Below are positions 17,786-30,959 of a stretch of 64,000 nucleotides of DNA, piece after piece. The notes below the pieces were generated by a model. It was not told the DNA's origin. It did not search any database and worked only from the letters and a program-made list of their open reading frames with translations. Origin of the DNA: Centroberyx gerrardi (Eukaryota; Chordata; Actinopteri; Beryciformes; Berycidae); the NCBI RefSeq assembly GCF_048128805.1, contig NC_136012.1:11593725-11657724 (forward strand). Reading direction: 5' to 3'. Positions within the stretch are counted from its first letter, which is position 1, and each line of letters opens with the position of its first letter. A program made the translations under genes and the position numbers.

Positions 17786-20700
17786 CGCTGCCAACAAAAC
17801 GGGAAGGAAACAATCAGGTTTAATATTTTCCTCTGATAACACATTAGAGGATGACGAGGCAAACCACGGTAGCCTCAGCGGAATGAGGAAGAGAGAAAAT
17901 AAGTAAACTATAAAAATCACAAATTCATAGACCGTGTTGATTTTCAATGAGGACAGAGGAGGCCCACAAAAGCATAGTGCAGCAGCTGCTCTAGCTAGTG
18001 GAAACAGAAGAAAGGGGAAGCATGAAGTTCTTTCTTCTCCTCCTGACTAAGATGATCAGTGGGATTTCCATTCTTGCACGGGCACGTCTGCCAATATGAA
18101 TCGCTCACATTTAGTTCACTAGAGTGTGTTCAGTAAAATATTACTACAATACACTTAAAACCAGGGCTAGACGTGGGAATAAGTAGTGTAAATCAAAAGT
18201 TAGAAAAAGAAATACATTCTGAGAAGTATAAACAAAGCCCACACTATGAAGCATCATCCGAGAACAAACTAAACTTCAATGAAACTGCACATTGCAACAA
18301 TTGCAAATCATTAAACTGTTCTATTTCTAACCATACCTCTACAGCTCCTAACATTAGGCTCTACAATCTTTATGGAGCAAAAAAAGGAAAGGAACTAACT
18401 GTAATTTCATAAGAAAGTTTACCAGTTTTCTCCTCAAATGACCCAAACTGTTTCACAGCTATGGGTATTATACATAGATATATGATTGGCCATGCCATAT
18501 GCTCGACCCTACTAATTTGTTTAAGCACATCAGTGAACAGCACTGGGGCAGAGTTTCATTTTCTAGCACATGCCCAGTTAGACTGTGCCAGTTTAAGTGC
18601 TAGCTACAACATTTGTAAATGTCCAACATTATTTCAAATACCCTACTTTTTTGATGACATCTTTGATATTAAAAAAACAAAAAAACAAAAGAGGTCAACA
18701 ATAACACATAACAGCAACATATTTTTTGTCACTGGTAGAACAGCCCAGACGGTATTGTTGGATATGGGCTGAAAACAGGCAATTCCACTTGGTTTACAAA
18801 ATGTAGCTAAATACTGGATCAATTCACCTGCCCGCCTTCATTCCAGAAAACACTTACCTGTTTTCTTTCAGCCTGTCCAGTCCCACACCGATGGACAGAC
18901 CGGTAACCGTTGGAGAAGCAGTTTGACGGCGTCAAACATGAGCTGTTTATGAGAAGTTATCGGTGTGACTGTGACTCGCACTTCCCGTTTGTTTGCGCAG
19001 GTCACGTTACTTCACTCTCACGTGACAGTTGAACGTTGTTTCTCTTTTGGCCACGAGAGGCCGTGCTTTACATGATTAAACGGCGATAACATAATACTTT
19101 CATGGCGGTAACGCGGAATTGTATTATAAAAAAATAACGAAAATGTTAATTAACTTTAATTTTTAACGGGTAATACTTAAATTCTAATTGTTTCGTGTTA
19201 TTCTTCCGCGAAGCAATATAGTTCCTCAACAGCAGCGGAACAACATGGTTGCTAAGCGACACACAAGTAATGGAATGAACAGCATGATTTTCGGTTAGCT
19301 CATTAATAATGGATTTTAGGAAGAGGACATCTCGGGGACATGCACGAGACCAAACCGTGCCCTTGGTTTTGATGCCCAACATTGTATTGTAGATTAAAAT
19401 GTACACAAACCAGTGTTAAGAGTAGTTAGGTTAAATTATTAAGTGCAAAAGCATTTTGCAGTAGTTGGGAGTGCAGCCCAACTATAAGAACTTTTCAATA
19501 GTTTACTACTTTTGGCCATGTACTTGAAATAGAGAATTAAAAATTACACATTTCTTTAAGATGTTTCCATCTTTGCTGCCTTAATCTCCCCGTTCCCCTA
19601 GTAAAATAACCCCAGGCATGCCTAAGGATTTGCATGCCTGAGCCACTAAATCACCCATGTTTTACTTTGTTAGTATAGTTGTTGCTCCATGTACTATATG
19701 CCAATCCAGACACAGATTTGATGACTTGCAGAAATGTAATTTTAATGTAATTGAACTTTTTCGAAGCAGTATTAGTTTGAAAAAAAATAATTTTGATAAT
19801 AGTTGATATGTAGTATTACTTATATCATTTACAAGTGTTTGGTAGTTTTTAATAAAGTAGTTTTAAACAAGTCTCCCTAACACTGCTTTTGACACGGTCC
19901 CTTCTGGCAAATCACATTGCTTCGGACAAAGCCTTCCATTACAGACATTAAATGTAGCACAGCGCACTGTGCACAAGTGTTTACTGGGATCAAAGTCTTC
20001 AAATTGGCTGCAGACACCTGACCTGCTCTTAAAAATGACAGGAACATACTGTACATTTCATTGAACCGACAAATGGTTGAATGGCATTACAAAAAGATAT
20101 TTTATTTTGTTGTAAAAGGGCAGAGATGCAACAGGTAAAAGAGGAAGTAATAAGAAATGTACAATTGGAAACAAAAAAAAACAGCAGACAGAAGCTCAAA
20201 TGGAACAAATGAAAGAGGAAATTGAGGGGAGGTTAAATAAGCCTTCATTATTTACTGAAAATAAATGAAATGAAAGTGGCAAATCTCATACATCTGTTCC
20301 TTTGCCTGGCTGCACATCACTACAGATATATTTTCATCTTAGCCTACAGGTATTCATGGTGGCCTATATTAAAAAGCAAAGCAGATTGTTGTAACACACC
20401 AATTATAGTTCTCAACAGTATACAACACTTTGGAGCTGTATTACAAGCAACTTGGACCCCCTCCCAACCCCCACAAAAAAAAAGCAAATTCTACAGTAAA
20501 ATCGCCACTGCTGGCAAATCTGACAAACATTACACTGGCATCTGCATCTCATTGCATTATGACAGAATCATCATTTAGATTTCAAACCCACAATCCCAAC
20601 AAACACCCATCATCATCCGAACCACGCCACATGGGAGGCTATTTGGTCAAACGCTTCACAGGATCTCTTTCCTGGACATTAGGACTAAGACACTAAAGAA

Positions 20701-20866
20701 GCAGACCAACAGGAGATTTTTTTTTCTTCTTTTTAAAAAAAAATTACAGGACTATACTAAATCTGTGTCCAGGATAATGAGTGCTCAGAAGTATTTTACC
20801 ACCAACCCACCCACCCACCCACCCTCGGCCTGTCAGCTCTCCTCCCATCCGATCCTCCTCTGCGCT
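17786..20866. other. tcirg1 5' UTR and promoter; prpf19 3' flank
   Basis: The first tcirg1 coding exon has an acceptor just upstream of the ATG (about 17787). A good donor (CAG/GTAAGTG on minus) at 18857 marks a probable non-coding first exon from 18858 to about 18950. From 19000 to 20866 I see no coding exon. This should hold the tcirg1 promoter and the prpf19 3' UTR; minus-strand AATAAA-like signals lie near 20100. Confidence 0.5.
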
Positions 20867-23800
20867 CTACAAGCTGTAGAACTTGAGGCTTCTGTCCATT
20901 CCTGCAGAGCTCAGGAACTGAGCGTTTTCTCCGAAGGCCACGCCGGTCACCAATCCAGAGTGTTCTACGAATAGAAAGGGAAGAGCAGTGTCAAAACCGG
21001 ACACCTCTTTGCAACAAACACACTATGTGGCATGCATACACCGAGTGAGCAGCTAAAAGAGACTGGTGTTTTTTTTTCCCCCCTTACCAGAGAAGTTGAG
21101 GACCTCGGACCACTGCTTGCAGATGTAGACCCGGATGTCAGATCCTCCCACGGCCAGGTAGGTTCCACTCTGGTCAAACACTAGGGACTTAACCTGAAAC
21201 AGAGGCACAGAGGCAAATAGTCCTTACATATTCAGAGGCTTCCCACACATCAAATTAAAGGACTTTTCAATGACCTTTAAGGTCTTGTTTGGTTCAATTA
21301 AATTAATTTTGGGGTAAGACACGGTATTGCTCAAAATTAGACATCATAAAGGCCTCATTCCTTTTAATCATGATGTTGTCAAGTCAAGAAAGCATGGTGA
21401 AATGAAAAGGCCCGTGGGAACCCTCTTGTTTAGTTTTGCATTTTTAACACACAGACAGGATATATAAATGAATTAACCAAATGCGTTCGTCAAGCACATC
21501 TTTTCTGTTTATATTTCAAACCTCTCCTTAATGTGAATAGATTGATGATTCAAATACAACGTGGAGCAAGTGACTATTAAGTGTCTCTCTTGTTGAGAAT
21601 TTAACTACAACAAAGATTACTTTTCAGACTCTTAGCTTATGTCGTCTAAGCAATGAAGAGATGATGTGAGGTTATAAAAGCTCCAATAGGAGCACTCAAA
21701 AATAACTGCTGTTTCTCACCTCATAGTTGTTGTCCAGAGCGATGGTCTTGAAGTTCTTCAGTTTCCTCAGATCCCACAGCTTCAGAGAGCTATCCTGAGC
21801 ACCTGGAGTACAACACCAGACAAGGATGTCAGGCCATTTAAATCAAACTCAATCCAACACAGATTCACAATACAGTTCTGAACCATTTTCATTCAAAAAC
21901 GGGGTGAGTGTGCTGGGGTTAACGACAGATTCTCAATATCTACGGCTCCTACACATCTTACATTTCAAAATTTGTGCAATTCCCAAATGTTCAAGACCAA
22001 GAAACTATCCCCATACATAATTTCCCATACATTTCCAAACGTGTCTATCAAAGATAGAGGAACAAAATTCTGTTTAAAAAAAGCTTTTAATAGTTCTCAC
22101 CTGTGGCCAGGTAGTATCCGTTCTCAGAGAAAGCGATGGAGGTGACGGGGCCGGAGTGGCCGGGGAAGTTGGCCACGTTGGTGCGCTCCTTCAGATCCCA
22201 GATCTTGATTTGGGAGTCAGCCGTCCCAGTGCCAAAAATGAGACCATCAGGGTGGAACTGAGCACAGGTGAGAGCTGCGGGGAGAAGATACAAAGGTTAC
22301 CACCTGGAACGGGACTCTTATTGAGATTGCCATACACACAAATTATTACACACTTACCACAGCCGGCACTCTCATCAGTGACTTTGGTGAGGACTCTACC
22401 AGTCTGGATGTCAGAAAAGGCCCAGTACTGCAGCGGAGAGAGGAGAGAAAAGAGGTGAGTGAGGAAGATGTTCAGACATGAGATAGATTTTTTCATCATC
22501 CACCCTCTGCATAATTACAGGTCATAGTCGTTATCTTTAATAGGGAATAAGTTCTGCCAGTATTTTGGTTCAGCTACGCGCTTGGCATACCTGGTCCTCG
22601 GAGGAGCTGAGCAGGTAGTCCCCAGTGGCGTGGAGGGAGAGCCCGGTTACGCCCGCCTCGTGGGCACGCACCACCTGGACGCAGTTGCCACCGGTGACGG
22701 ACCACACACGGATGGTGCTGTCTGGAGATGCAGAGAAAACCACCGACTGGAGGGGGAAAAGAGAGCGGGGAGCAAGGGGTGGGAAAGAAAGCGAACAACA
22801 ACGGATAAGAATTATGGATCATATCTCTTTCTGAAAAGTACTATCACACATACTATCAGGTTGTTGACAGTGATTCTGACAGGCTGATGTTTAACGCTGG
22901 GACAGGAGATGTTACCTGGGATGGATGGTAGATGACAGAGGTGACCTTCTTGGTGTGACCCTTGAGCGTGGCCACAATCTGCTCCTCGTTCTTGTCAAAC
23001 ACCACCACATTCTTATCAGCTCCACCTGGAAGAATGGCAGGATCGATGTCATATAACAGATACTATCAAACAATTTAAAGTGTCTTAATGAATCTCAAAT
23101 GTATTTTGAAATTGAGAGATGAGCATGAGATGGATCAGTGTACCGGTGAGCACTTTGTTGGTGTCTGAGGGACACAAATCCAGAGCCAGGATGCCAGGGA
23201 CACTGGCACTATGGAGGCCCTGAGAGCAACAGAGAGAAAACATGGTGAATCACTATATGCACAAAAGCAGTTGAATTCCTCCTCATTCAAAAAGAAGAAA
23301 GGTAATCCATTCCCAATCAAAATGGACAGAAAGCAGTACTTACAGCATGGGAGGCCACCTGGCGATATTTGCTCAGATCCTCAGCTCTAACCAGCTCTTC
23401 TGGAACAGTCTTTCCTCTCTGGGGAAACAAACAGGAAAGGAGTTATAGGAGTATGAAAATATATTACACTGTATCACAATGTACAATATATGTAGGTTTG
23501 TGGGAGAATGAATGAGTGCGTAACCATATAATCGCTAAGAAGCGTGAATAACAGCTAACTAAAAGAGCTAAAAAAAATATTACCTTCTTTCTCTCTGTGG
23601 TGAGGACAGTGGCTTTGTCTTGGAGCTGCAAACAGGAAAATTGACATTATTTAAATTACACATTTTAGACCCGGAAATGAGCAGCTCAACATCAAATAAT
23701 GATTCATGTAGCTAGAAGCCAGCCTTACCTTCTGGATGATCTCAGGGGTCATTCCCACCTGTTCGCTGATCTCCATCGGCTCTCCACCAGCGCCCTGAGA

Positions 23801-25784
23801 GACGGAGGGCAGAAGGGAGAGATCGTGAGGAGGAATGATGGGAAAGATGCTGATGTAGATTTACTGATCAGTATTTCATGCATAGGAATAAAAGTCAGAT
23901 CACTCACCACTGCAGCCGGCTGAGAGGCGGGGACTGCCTGTGGCGCGACCAATCCAGCTTGGGGTTTGAGCGTGGCGAGGGCTGTGAAGCGGAAATAAAC
24001 CCCATGAGAAAAACACATACAACCACCACAAATACAAGGGACAGAGGACGGCATGAGCTGGCGTCAACCTACCCTCTCTGGCAGCGGTGACCTCTTTGGT
24101 GAGTCGGGCGATGACTCTGCAGGCGGCATCATGTTGGTAGAGAGCGTGAGAAAGCTCCTGGCGGGTGGTCTGCAGCTGCTGCCTCAGAGTGAAGCTGTGA
24201 AGCATCACCGCATCCTGGGAGAGAAAGGAGGCAACGGGATGAGGGAAACTTATTTACCAATCTGACAGAAAAATAATAAAGTACAAAGGAAAAAATCCAG
24301 CCTCGGATACTCATCAATCTGTGATGTCCAATGCATTCTTTTATGGTGAAGTGTTAAATTTACTTTTTTGGTGTACCCACTTTCCCTCAACCTGCCTCAT
24401 CTAATTCGGTTAGTGATTTCCTACATTTCCCAGAATGACTTTCAACAACCTCCACCAAAACTTATACATGCAGTTGGAGAGGGAAATTGCATAGTAAGAG
24501 CAAGAAAGTGAGTGTTTTTTCAGTTGAGAAACAGCAGGAGTTGTGCCCCTTAGGCAAAACAGAACCCATCTTGAGGCTGCATGCTTTATGGTCTACTGAG
24601 GCTACCCTCAGTGGAGAAATTTGTATCTGTTGGTTCTGCAATGGATTTATCTCTGTATGATTGTTGAACATTGGTGCAAAATGGTGAGTCTAGACAGAAG
24701 CCTTCGCTCTTTAATCCTCAGACTGACACCAAAACCCCATGTTTACTGTTGATGTTTTAGATATTTTTTTCTGCTATCAAACCCCACTGTAGTTACGTCA
24801 TCTACATTTGGCCACTTGTCCAAGGGATTAAGAAAAATACACAATCAAAATGGGCCCAGATCAGGTTCATGCAGGGTAACATTAACAGTTAGTGTTTCAG
24901 GGTTGATCAGGTTACTCACCCATTCATCTTGAAGGGACTTGAGTATGGCAGGGATGCTTGTTGCTGAGGGTGCCTTTGGTCGAATAGGATGAGACACTGG
25001 GGTGGAGAAAAGTAATGTTCAGAGGTAATACAGTGTCATAAGGTGTTAAAGTTAAGCCAAATATTAAGACCTTATTAATGCTACCTGGAACTGAGCGTTG
25101 TAAAAATCAAAATAAAGACACAAATTTCTGATTTAACATAGCTAATGAAAGTTCTGAAACTATGAATGGGCAGCATAAGAAAAAGGAAATTACTTGGCAA
25201 AGGACATAAAGTCCAGTTGTTTAGTGAAGTAGATACTATGCCCATTGTATCATTGTATATTGACCATGCAGCGCAGAGAAACTTGCTATTGCATGGTGAA
25301 AAATGAAGACATCCAGACCTAACATTTAGATTTTAAGACTTTTTCAGACTTTAAGGACCCGCGGACACACTGCTCGGTGCAAAATAGTAGTGCAAGTCCT
25401 ACATTACTCTGCTGCCACTGGTTTACCTTTGATGTCTATGAGCTGCTCCTCAGACAGAGGTTGACCGTTCATCGGGTCCGTCCCATTCTCTGCGATGTAT
25501 TTTTCGATCAGCCTGCGCTCGAACACCTGGTTGGACACCGGGGAGACGCACGGATGCTCCGGGACCTCGTTGGAAACTGGAAAACCGCAGTTAAAACTTA
25601 ATCACATGATACCGATAGTCATACAACCTTCAACTAGCTGGATATGCCGTTATTGCATCAAGGCGGCACTGCATGGCCGCTAACGTTAGCCGGCTTAGCT
25701 AGGCAGCTAGCGTTAGCGCGGTGCCTAGCTTACTTTGCCTCCTCATATCGCTGCTTTCAACTTACTTGCACAAACCAAAGACAT
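20867..25784 (-). CDS. prpf19: Pre-mRNA-processing factor 19
   Basis: Core of the Prp19/CDC5L (NineTeen) complex, a U-box E3 ubiquitin ligase of the spliceosome and DNA damage response, in the nucleus. Sixteen exons join in frame to 505 residues (human 504): 25766-25784, 25427-25576, 24920-24996, 24073-24214, 23908-23981, 23729-23794, 23584-23625, 23344-23418, 23144-23219, 22916-23025, 22591-22746, 22358-22427, 22101-22274, 21720-21802, 21088-21193, 20867-20964. The protein begins [20 protein letters not shown] (U-box, about residues 1-70), then has the coiled-coil tetramer region ([19 protein letters not shown]) and a C-terminal seven-blade WD40 propeller ending [10 protein letters not shown]. 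The first coding exon is only 19 bases. Very high conservation leaves no doubt about identity. Confidence 0.98.
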
Positions 25785-26950
25785 CTTCCACGCGCACTTC
25801 TACACGTCGCTTCTGAAGATTTTAATTATGTGCGCCTTTTACGATGATTGATATTATAGCTAATCTGTACTTTATTTATGTTTTGCTCAAGTTGGAAGTG
25901 GCACGCTGTCCTTTCATTGCCGCTACAAATCCCAGTGCATGCTGGGACAGTTATGGTCAGCTAGTGAGTTCTTCTTCTACGCTTTATTTTCCTTTGTGTT
26001 CATGCCTCAAAGGCACTTGACTGCCCTCTCCCGGTCAGGCACGACACATTTACACTGGAGACAAGTCAAGTACAAAGTTTTGTGTTTTTGTTCTTGTTAA
26101 ATTTTATTTATTGACAAGTGAGAAGTGCTTGAACATTATGCTATTGCAAAAATATTACGGAAGGCTAACCTCCTAAGCCACTAGAAAGATTCAGTGATAA
26201 AATTTAATCCTGTACACAAAGTTCATAACCACACATGAATAGGCTATTGCAATATTTGGTGGAACGTATAACATTTAACATTATAACTATAACTACAATG
26301 ACTTCGAGGGTAAATCATTGATTAATACTATATAATATCACTGCAATTAGACTAAAGGTCATAGAGCAGACATTAAAAAAGATAAATATTATTTTGTGGT
26401 AAATTATTTAAGTGGTTAACATGTATATGGTGGATTGGGAAAACTTGAAACTGAAACTGAAACTGAAAAATACTTCAAATAACTGTATCTATTAATGTAC
26501 TTTTACTTAAGAATTCCCTTTTGCAGCCTTATCTATCCCAACTCCAATTTCTATATACCTTTCTATATACCTCCATCCTCACATAACATTAATAAAAAAT
26601 CTCATTACACACATACACACACAGCAAATATACAGTGCAGATCATATTGGTCCTGAGGGTCCAGAGGTAGGTAACAGCAGATTTTAGAAACACCATCAAC
26701 CAGTGTCAATATACGGGTAATATGGAACAGGAAGGCTATTGCTCGACTCATGCTGAAGAAAGATTATCATTTACATGAAAAAATAACATGCAATACTGAC
26801 ATCAAACAGTTTGAAACTAGGTTCAGATGTCAAAGGCACAGGTGAGGTTTTGTTTTTTCCCATAACGGTTTCACTACATCTGAGAAGTCTACAGTTTTAT
26901 CCATGCCTGACACTTCTACTTCCCTCATGTTAGCTCCGCTCCTCTGCCTC
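25785..26950. other. prpf19 promoter; IGA 3' UTR
   Basis: No coding exon. The prpf19 5' flank lies next to 25785. Two overlapping minus-strand AATAAA signals at about 26103-26112 are good candidates for the poly(A) signal of the receptor gene whose stop is at 26951-26953, giving a 3' UTR of about 850 bases. Confidence 0.55.
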
Positions 26951-27240
26951 CTATAAGAAGTTGAGTTTGTCTGAAGTGTAAACGCTGCAGGATTCCGAGG
27001 TGTCCACATCTAGCGGCATGGTGGAGAAGTACTCTTTCGCTGTGCTCCACCTCTCTTTATCCCCCTCTTTCTTGATCTGGAACTGAACGCAGTCCTCGGA
27101 CGAGTGGAGGCAGTCGGAGGCGCCGGGCATCGAGAAGGAAATCTTCCTCGCCGTCTCATTGGACGGGTCCTGATAGTGAGGAAGAAGGACATACGATACG
27201 GTTTTTAGTCAGTGTGCTGGATCCTGTGTTTCTCCAGATG

Positions 27241-27289
<49 letters not shown>

Positions 27290-30212
27290 CTGGAGCGTAG
27301 TAATATTACCTCAGCAGTGGAGTCGTGAGCAGCGGAGCTCCCAGCTGCCAGTCTGTCTGCTTCCTGGTTCTCAGATCTCACACCAACTGGGGATAACTGA
27401 GCTCCCGTTTCTACCATGACAGGAGTGTAACCCTGCACACACACAAACACACACACTCACTTTGCAGCAACGAAAAAAAGAAAAACGACGGGACTCGTTT
27501 CAAAGTGGATCAGCCCTACCATGTGAGTGGGACTGGCTCTTGGGCTCCACTTGCTTGGCGTCCCAGGCTGAACAGAGTGACTGTAGAAGGCCGAGGGCTG
27601 AGGACTCGGCTGGCTGTAGTCCTGCAACACAAACACAAGACATGGCAGCACAAGAGGATGAAAGGGAGATAAAGGAGAAACGGAAGACGAAACACAATTG
27701 GCCTCATTCATGAATCTTGCGTACTAAGAGATTTAAGAGAAAAAAAATTAGCATTCATCATTTTTTCCTTACTTGACCTTTTTCTTTGGTATGAACAAAA
27801 GTCACGAGTCATTTGAAACATTCTTACAATGAATCTCACTCAAGAAATTTATTCTTTGCAGGCTTTATGCTGGATGTATAACAATTTTGTATGGTTAAAG
27901 ACCTAAAATTAACAATCACAACTGATTTACATCAATATATACAATCCATATATGAATCATATGATGAATCAATGTCGCTCTTTGAATTAACCTCAGTTAA
28001 TTAATGGTGGCACTTTGGCATCTTTGGCAACTTTGGCTAAGTTATCAGCATATCCTGCATGTACTACAGAAGCCAATCACTGTGTTTTATTTTGCTCTTT
28101 AAGCATCTTATTGTTTTGCGCCTCCAAAGCAATCAATAAACTTTCACCCTCTGCATTGAGGTAGCTTCCACCCTTTTCTTTTTGTTTGCTGCGGGCCTGT
28201 TGGAAGCCCATATTTTCCCCCACTGTTCTCTTGTGGATATTTTGGCATCAGCAGTGTTTTCTGTGTCTGCGGTGGAAGCCTCGGTCAACATGGCTTCATT
28301 CAGCATGTTCCCTCACCTGTATATTGATCCTGGGAGGGTTAGCTGGAGGAGTGTGGTTTGCTCGGAGGCCGGTGAGGATCTGCGAGAGGCTGCAGTTCGG
28401 GTAGCGCTTCATGAACAGGATGAAACCGGCCAGCGACACGAACATACCGGACGGGACGGTGATGGACTTGAGGACCGCTCGCCATTTACCCGCCTTATCT
28501 GGAGAGGTCAGAGGCAGAGAGAAGGGATGAAGATGGAAAGAAACAAAAAACATCCAGATACAAGCGACACCTAAAACGCGTCCTGTCACTCACCGATCAC
28601 CTGCAGGGAGGTGGAGGACACCAGGTTGCCGTCCCTGTCTCTGATGTCGTACGTCCCATCGTGCCTCGCGGTTAGCCTGGCGATCACGACCTCGGTGACG
28701 GAGCCGTTCCTGCCCAGAGAGACGAGGCCGCGGTACCGCATGTCGTGGTCCATGACCTGGCCCTCCCGGATCAGCTGCACGGGGCCGCGGGGGGGCCTGG
28801 GGTCAAAAGGGCCAAGCGAGGATTCGTCCGGGTACCGGGTGGGGGTAAAAATGAGGTGGGCATGAGGGACAGGGAGAAAGAGGGGCAGGTTTAGAGACTC
28901 CTTGGAGAAGCGGGTGACATTGAAGGTGTGTCCTGCGGGGGGCCGTGTGCGGGATTATGAACAGAGAGAAGGATGGAGGATGAAGGAAAAGTAAGGAGAA
29001 GGCATGGGAAGGGGTGAGGGGGTGCCAGGTGGAAAGGGAAAGATAAGATATAAGCATTACCTTTGATAGGAGCCTAAAATTTAAGATGCCCATAACAAAT
29101 TTCACCAGCCTCTGTTCTCCCTGCCTCTAAAACCTCCCGTCCCCCTGCGCTCGGCCCCTGCTCACCCTGGACAGTGAGGGTGCTGCGGGACAGGACCTTC
29201 CCGCTCTCGTCCCGGACGGTGTAGTTGCCCTGGTCCGCCTGCGTCACCCTCTCGGCCACCCAGGCCTTCCCGTCCCGCTGCAGCCGGCCCCGGCCGCCGG
29301 CGTCGGCGTCGGTCCGATTCCACAGCACCACCGGCTCTGCCTCGGGCGGGGCACCCCGGGGCGAAAACTCCAGCAGGGAGCCGTCCTGGGGGATGCCGTG
29401 CTGAAAGGTCTCCCCGTAGTTTCTTCGGTAGGATTTGATACATTCTGAAGCGGGATGAAGGGGTGGAGGGAGGGGCGGGAGGAAATCAAAACATTCAATT
29501 TCAAACCAATCAGAGAGGAGGGCCGTAGAGAACACTTGTATATTAGGAAAGCAGAGAGGAGACTTTTCTACCTGAGACGGTGAGGCGAACTGTCTCATAG
29601 GTGAAACCGGACGACAGCTTGATGGCGTAGAGTCCCTGGTCACCGTGGGTCACTTCCTTCAGCACCAGCATCCGATCTCTGGTCCACTCAAACCGCGGGT
29701 CCTTCACCTGCATATAAAGGCTTTGCTGAACCTGTTTGAGCTGCACTGTACACAAGCAAACGCACACATGCACACTTTGACTCACTGTGTTCTTATCCAG
29801 CAGGACGCGCCGCGGGCCAGGAGGGGCGTTCGGTGTAAAAGTCACAATTCTTGACGCCGAGTACACCGGCAGGCGAAATTCCTTCCCGGCACACACAATC
29901 TGGAATTCTTCATTTTCACCTGTCAAAAAGTGTCAAAAAAACAAAAGCGGTACAGGGTCAACAAGCTCTTGCTGTCCTGGGTTAACTGACACAGAGAATA
30001 TTTGTAGGTGTGGGTGGGATGAGATGCAATGTCGCTCGCTGCTGACTCACCCAATGGGAAACCTGTTGGAAAAGACAGAATATGTAGCCCACTGGCAATA
30101 TAACAGTCCAAACATGTATTGAAATGAATTTGTACAGTGCAAATAATCTTGAAGACTTACCCATAGTGAGAGGAAGGGTGAAAAGGGCAGCCAGTAGCAC
30201 ACGGGAGAGCAT
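26951..30212 (-). CDS. IGA: three-domain Ig-like membrane receptor
   Basis: Ten coding exons join in frame to 525 residues: 30161-30212, 30051-30062 (12 base microexon), 29786-29919, 29572-29707, 29166-29444, 28594-28932, 28317-28498, 27520-27621, 27310-27432, 26951-27169. Layout: signal peptide MLSRVLLAALFTLPLTMG; Ig-like domain 1 over two exons (GENEEF to LTVS); domain 2 (CIKSYRRNYGE to TLTVQ) with VLWNRTD; domain 3 (HTFNVTR to LQVIG); one membrane span near VPSGMFVSLAGFILFMKRY; and a tail of about 160 residues ending SVYTSDKLNFL. Each domain has DxGxY (DQGLY, DQGNY, HDGTY) without the following Cys. I do not recognise a named family. It pairs head to head with IGB and is a paralogue of IGC in domains 1 and 2. 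Its ligand and signalling are unknown. Confidence 0.85.
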
Positions 30213-30959
30213 CTTGTAAAGTGAAGAGAGACCAAAGCGGGATTGTTTCACCTATAAACAGTCCGCACAGGGGACAGGGACGCACACGTCATTATCATTC
30301 ACCCCCATCCTCCTCTAAAGCCAAGCCAGCTAACGAGGATAGGCTGTCATCAATCAACAAGCTACACAAGGGGGTGCTGCAAGACAGCCGTGACGAGGTT
30401 TCTGCAGCCTAATGACGAATAAATACTTTCCTCAAGCATCAATAAAGAGCCTGATGCACGCTGCCTGGCTAGTCGTTACAGTCATGTCCAGTCAGGTGTC
30501 CAATATGCTACTTATCAGCCACAGAAGACCACGCACTGCTCTATTATCGCGATTAATTGATAATAATTTATTAGAAATGAACAGTCTGTCACGCATCTAG
30601 TCTGGACTCACCTGGACGACGTGTGGAAAATAAGTCCACCGCTAGATATTAACGACTATTTCTCTGAATGAGGATAGGAGAATAAACAACGTCCCTTGCT
30701 CAGTGCGCATGAGCATCCGACCTCACTTTTATTTATGGCAACGGGGCTACGCTGTATTCTCGGCGGCTGCTGCGCAACTTACGTCGCGCTTTACTCCTCG
30801 GTAAACAATACGCTGCTGGCGCACAGAAGCGGGTCGTTATGAGGGGTGGGTGGCTCTCTGGTGCTCTACGTCGAGATTAACCTTCAAATGTACCGTGGTG
30901 TTTAAAAAGAAAGAAGAAAGAAAAAGACGTGGCCGTGGCTGGGCTTGTAGCTCATAAAG
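30213..30959. promoter_or_regulatory. Shared head-to-head promoter region of IGA and IGB
   Basis: The two divergent start codons lie about 750 bases apart. On minus, an acceptor (CTGTTTATAG) near 30252 and a donor (CCAG/GTGAGT) near 30611 suggest a non-coding first exon of IGA upstream of 30612. That leaves under 350 bases for both core promoters. No TATA box is obvious. Confidence 0.55.
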
